NCBI RefSeq assembly: GCF_050003625.1
Contig: NC_134400.1
Span: forward strand, 47,977,096 to 48,041,095
Direction of reading: 5' to 3'
DNA length: 64,000 nt
From: Haematobia irritans
Taxonomy: Eukaryota > Arthropoda > Insecta > Diptera > Muscidae
The notes beneath the pieces were generated by a model. That model was not told the DNA's origin, did no database searches, and saw only the letters and a program-made list of their open reading frames with translations. Shown one piece after another: positions 63,175 to 64,000 of this stretch. The position numbers and the translations under genes are program-made. Every line of letters begins with the position of its first letter. Position 1 is the stretch's first letter.

Positions 63175-63360
63175 TTTCGCACTGTGAATTCATTTTCTTC
63201 TCTACGTTTACTCCTAAGTACTTTATTTTATCAGTCACTTGTATGCAGAGATGGTCTGTATCAAACTTTTTTAGGTTTACGACTGTCGCAAAGTTGTAAA
63301 CGTCGTAAACGTCACATACGCGTCGTAAATGTAGAAAAAGTAACAAAAGTCGCAAACTGA
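63175..63360 (-). pseudogene. LINE reverse transcriptase fragment
   Basis: The minus strand reads TDHLCIQVTDKIKYLGVNVE and KKMNSQCEKI. K-x-K-Y-L-G-V is the conserved motif after the RT palm in non-LTR elements. The surroundings (GTAAACGTCGTAAACGTCAC) are unrelated. Too short to place in a clade. Confidence 0.5.
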
Positions 63361-63424
63361 ATATACTTTAGTCGCGTCAGCTAGGCAGCGAATTCGATTA
63401 TATCCAAGATGATGTTATGTGCGA

Positions 63425-63640
63425 AGAAGTTTCAATTCTTAAGAATGTTCACAATTTTCGATTTTAGTCCCCACATTTTCCATATTGCCTTTTGCACGAG
63501 CACAGGGTAACCGTGGATTTTTCTCGTGCTTTCCTAGCTTTAAGTTCAGTCTCCTGTCCAATATAACCCCAAGGTATTTTGCACACTCACCAACGGGAAT
63601 TTCGATACCACCTAAGAAAATAGGCTTGACCATGGGAAAA
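63425..63640 (-). pseudogene. LOA ORF2 fragment (RT C-terminal part)
   Basis: Minus strand: VKPIFLGGIEIPVGECAKYL and GVILDRRLNLKL, then a shifted KGNMENVGTKIENCEHS. This corresponds to residues about 722-790 of the complete LOA ORF2 (RPISLGGIEIPFRECAKYLG) with a frameshift. Old remnant. Confidence 0.8.
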
Positions 63641-63741
63641 CTTTCACAAATTTCTGCAGAAACTCACAGCGAATGCTGTCAAACTAAATTAAAAAAGGTT
63701 CAGGATTTCTTCTATTCAAAATTTGGTTTTCTACAGTAGGT

Positions 63742-63993
63742 TTACGACTTTTGCGACATACGTATTATAACGCAAATGTATGTCGCAAAAGTCACAGTTT
63801 GCGACAGGCCAACCCTGCTTGTATGGTCGTGCTCAAAAAACTCGATTCGATATATATTGGGCAATTTTAATTTTGACTTCTTTGGGATAAAATTCAGACC
63901 CTTGGGTCTTGCCCAGTCATACGCTATCCGTAGGACTCCTTCTGTCCAGAACCCTAGTAGGCCGTGTATAGTTGCTACCCAATGTAGTGGCAA
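63742..63993 (-). pseudogene. LINE RT fragment of another family
   Basis: Minus strand: GLLGFWTEGVLRIAYDWARP then KGLNFIPKKSKLKL, resembling the RT region A-L-R-x-x-x-x-W-A-x-x-x-G-L-N-x-x-P-x-K-T that follows the YADD box. LPLHWVATIHGL precedes it. It runs to near the window's end; the rest may lie outside. Confidence 0.55.
63747..63792. repeat. 15-bp perfect inverted repeat
   Basis: ACTTTTGCGACATAC (63747-63761) and GTATGTCGCAAAAGT (63778-63792) with a 16-base loop. Similar TTTACGAC...GTCGCAAA words occur at 63278-63355, so this may be the inner part of a small TIR element. Confidence 0.7.
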
Positions 63994-64000
63994 TAGTATA

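Overview
The window looks like transposon-packed, gene-poor DNA from a fly, most likely a calyptrate such as a muscid. The reasons are: Helentron/DINE-1-like elements carrying the dipteran 'mini-me' signature (a TATA-rich core followed by GTCC/GTCT repeats), a LOA-clade LINE, DD41D 'rosa'-type mariners, a DD37E Tc1/mariner element, and very high A+T. The species cannot be named from sequence alone. No complete host gene is recognisable. One possible host terminal exon (40198-40299, minus) and two unrecognised ORFs (8191-8460 plus; 52276-52608 minus) are the only non-transposon coding candidates.

Layout. 1-3455: relics of two LINEs (an endonuclease relic split by a 250-bp MITE, and a LOA copy whose internal deletion fuses ORF1 to ORF2). 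3801-7829: a CACCC-ended TA-MITE holding a complete Helentron-like element (HLE-A1). 9387-18987: a deep nest in which HLE-B copies contain an HLE-A, a second CACCC MITE, a rosa mariner, and an hAT MITE that itself holds a smaller TIR element. 18990-20842: a TA-MITE carrying two divergent tRNA-like modules and interrupted by a second rosa mariner. 21344-23706: HLE-B4 with an extra 3' end. 25280-30298: a near-intact LOA LINE with 10-bp target duplication. 30407-34770: a second tRNA-like MITE, a CGG-rich hAT MITE, and a CACTG MITE holding a 5'-truncated LOA. 36071-38922: HLE-D holding a DD37E element. 38923-41464: mostly unique DNA. 41465-45920: a full-length second LINE with a 14-bp target duplication. 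46132-46760: an intact CACTG MITE. 49026-51509, 52686-55027 and 60664-63157: three more Helentron-like elements, with MITEs and a SINE inside. 55071-57647: more TIR elements. 58440-59165 and 63175-64000: LINE relics.

How the parts relate. The dominant architecture is the Helentron-like element: a 5' end starting ATACCC, a GTCY microsatellite, central tandem repeats of about 153 bp, a 30-bp AT-rich minisatellite (families A and D), a subterminal copy of the 5' end in inverse, and a GC hairpin about 10-20 bases before a terminal ACTTGTTT. Four families with different ends share recognisably homologous 153-bp units. Because 153 is divisible by 3, these arrays stay open on both strands and give many false ORFs, which are not annotated as genes. 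Nested insertions supply natural empty sites: they show the Helentron-like elements entering T-tracts without target duplication, while MITEs and mariners duplicate TA and the hAT elements duplicate 8 bp. These nested relations also give a relative chronology: rosa mariners, LOA copies and some MITEs are among the youngest insertions.
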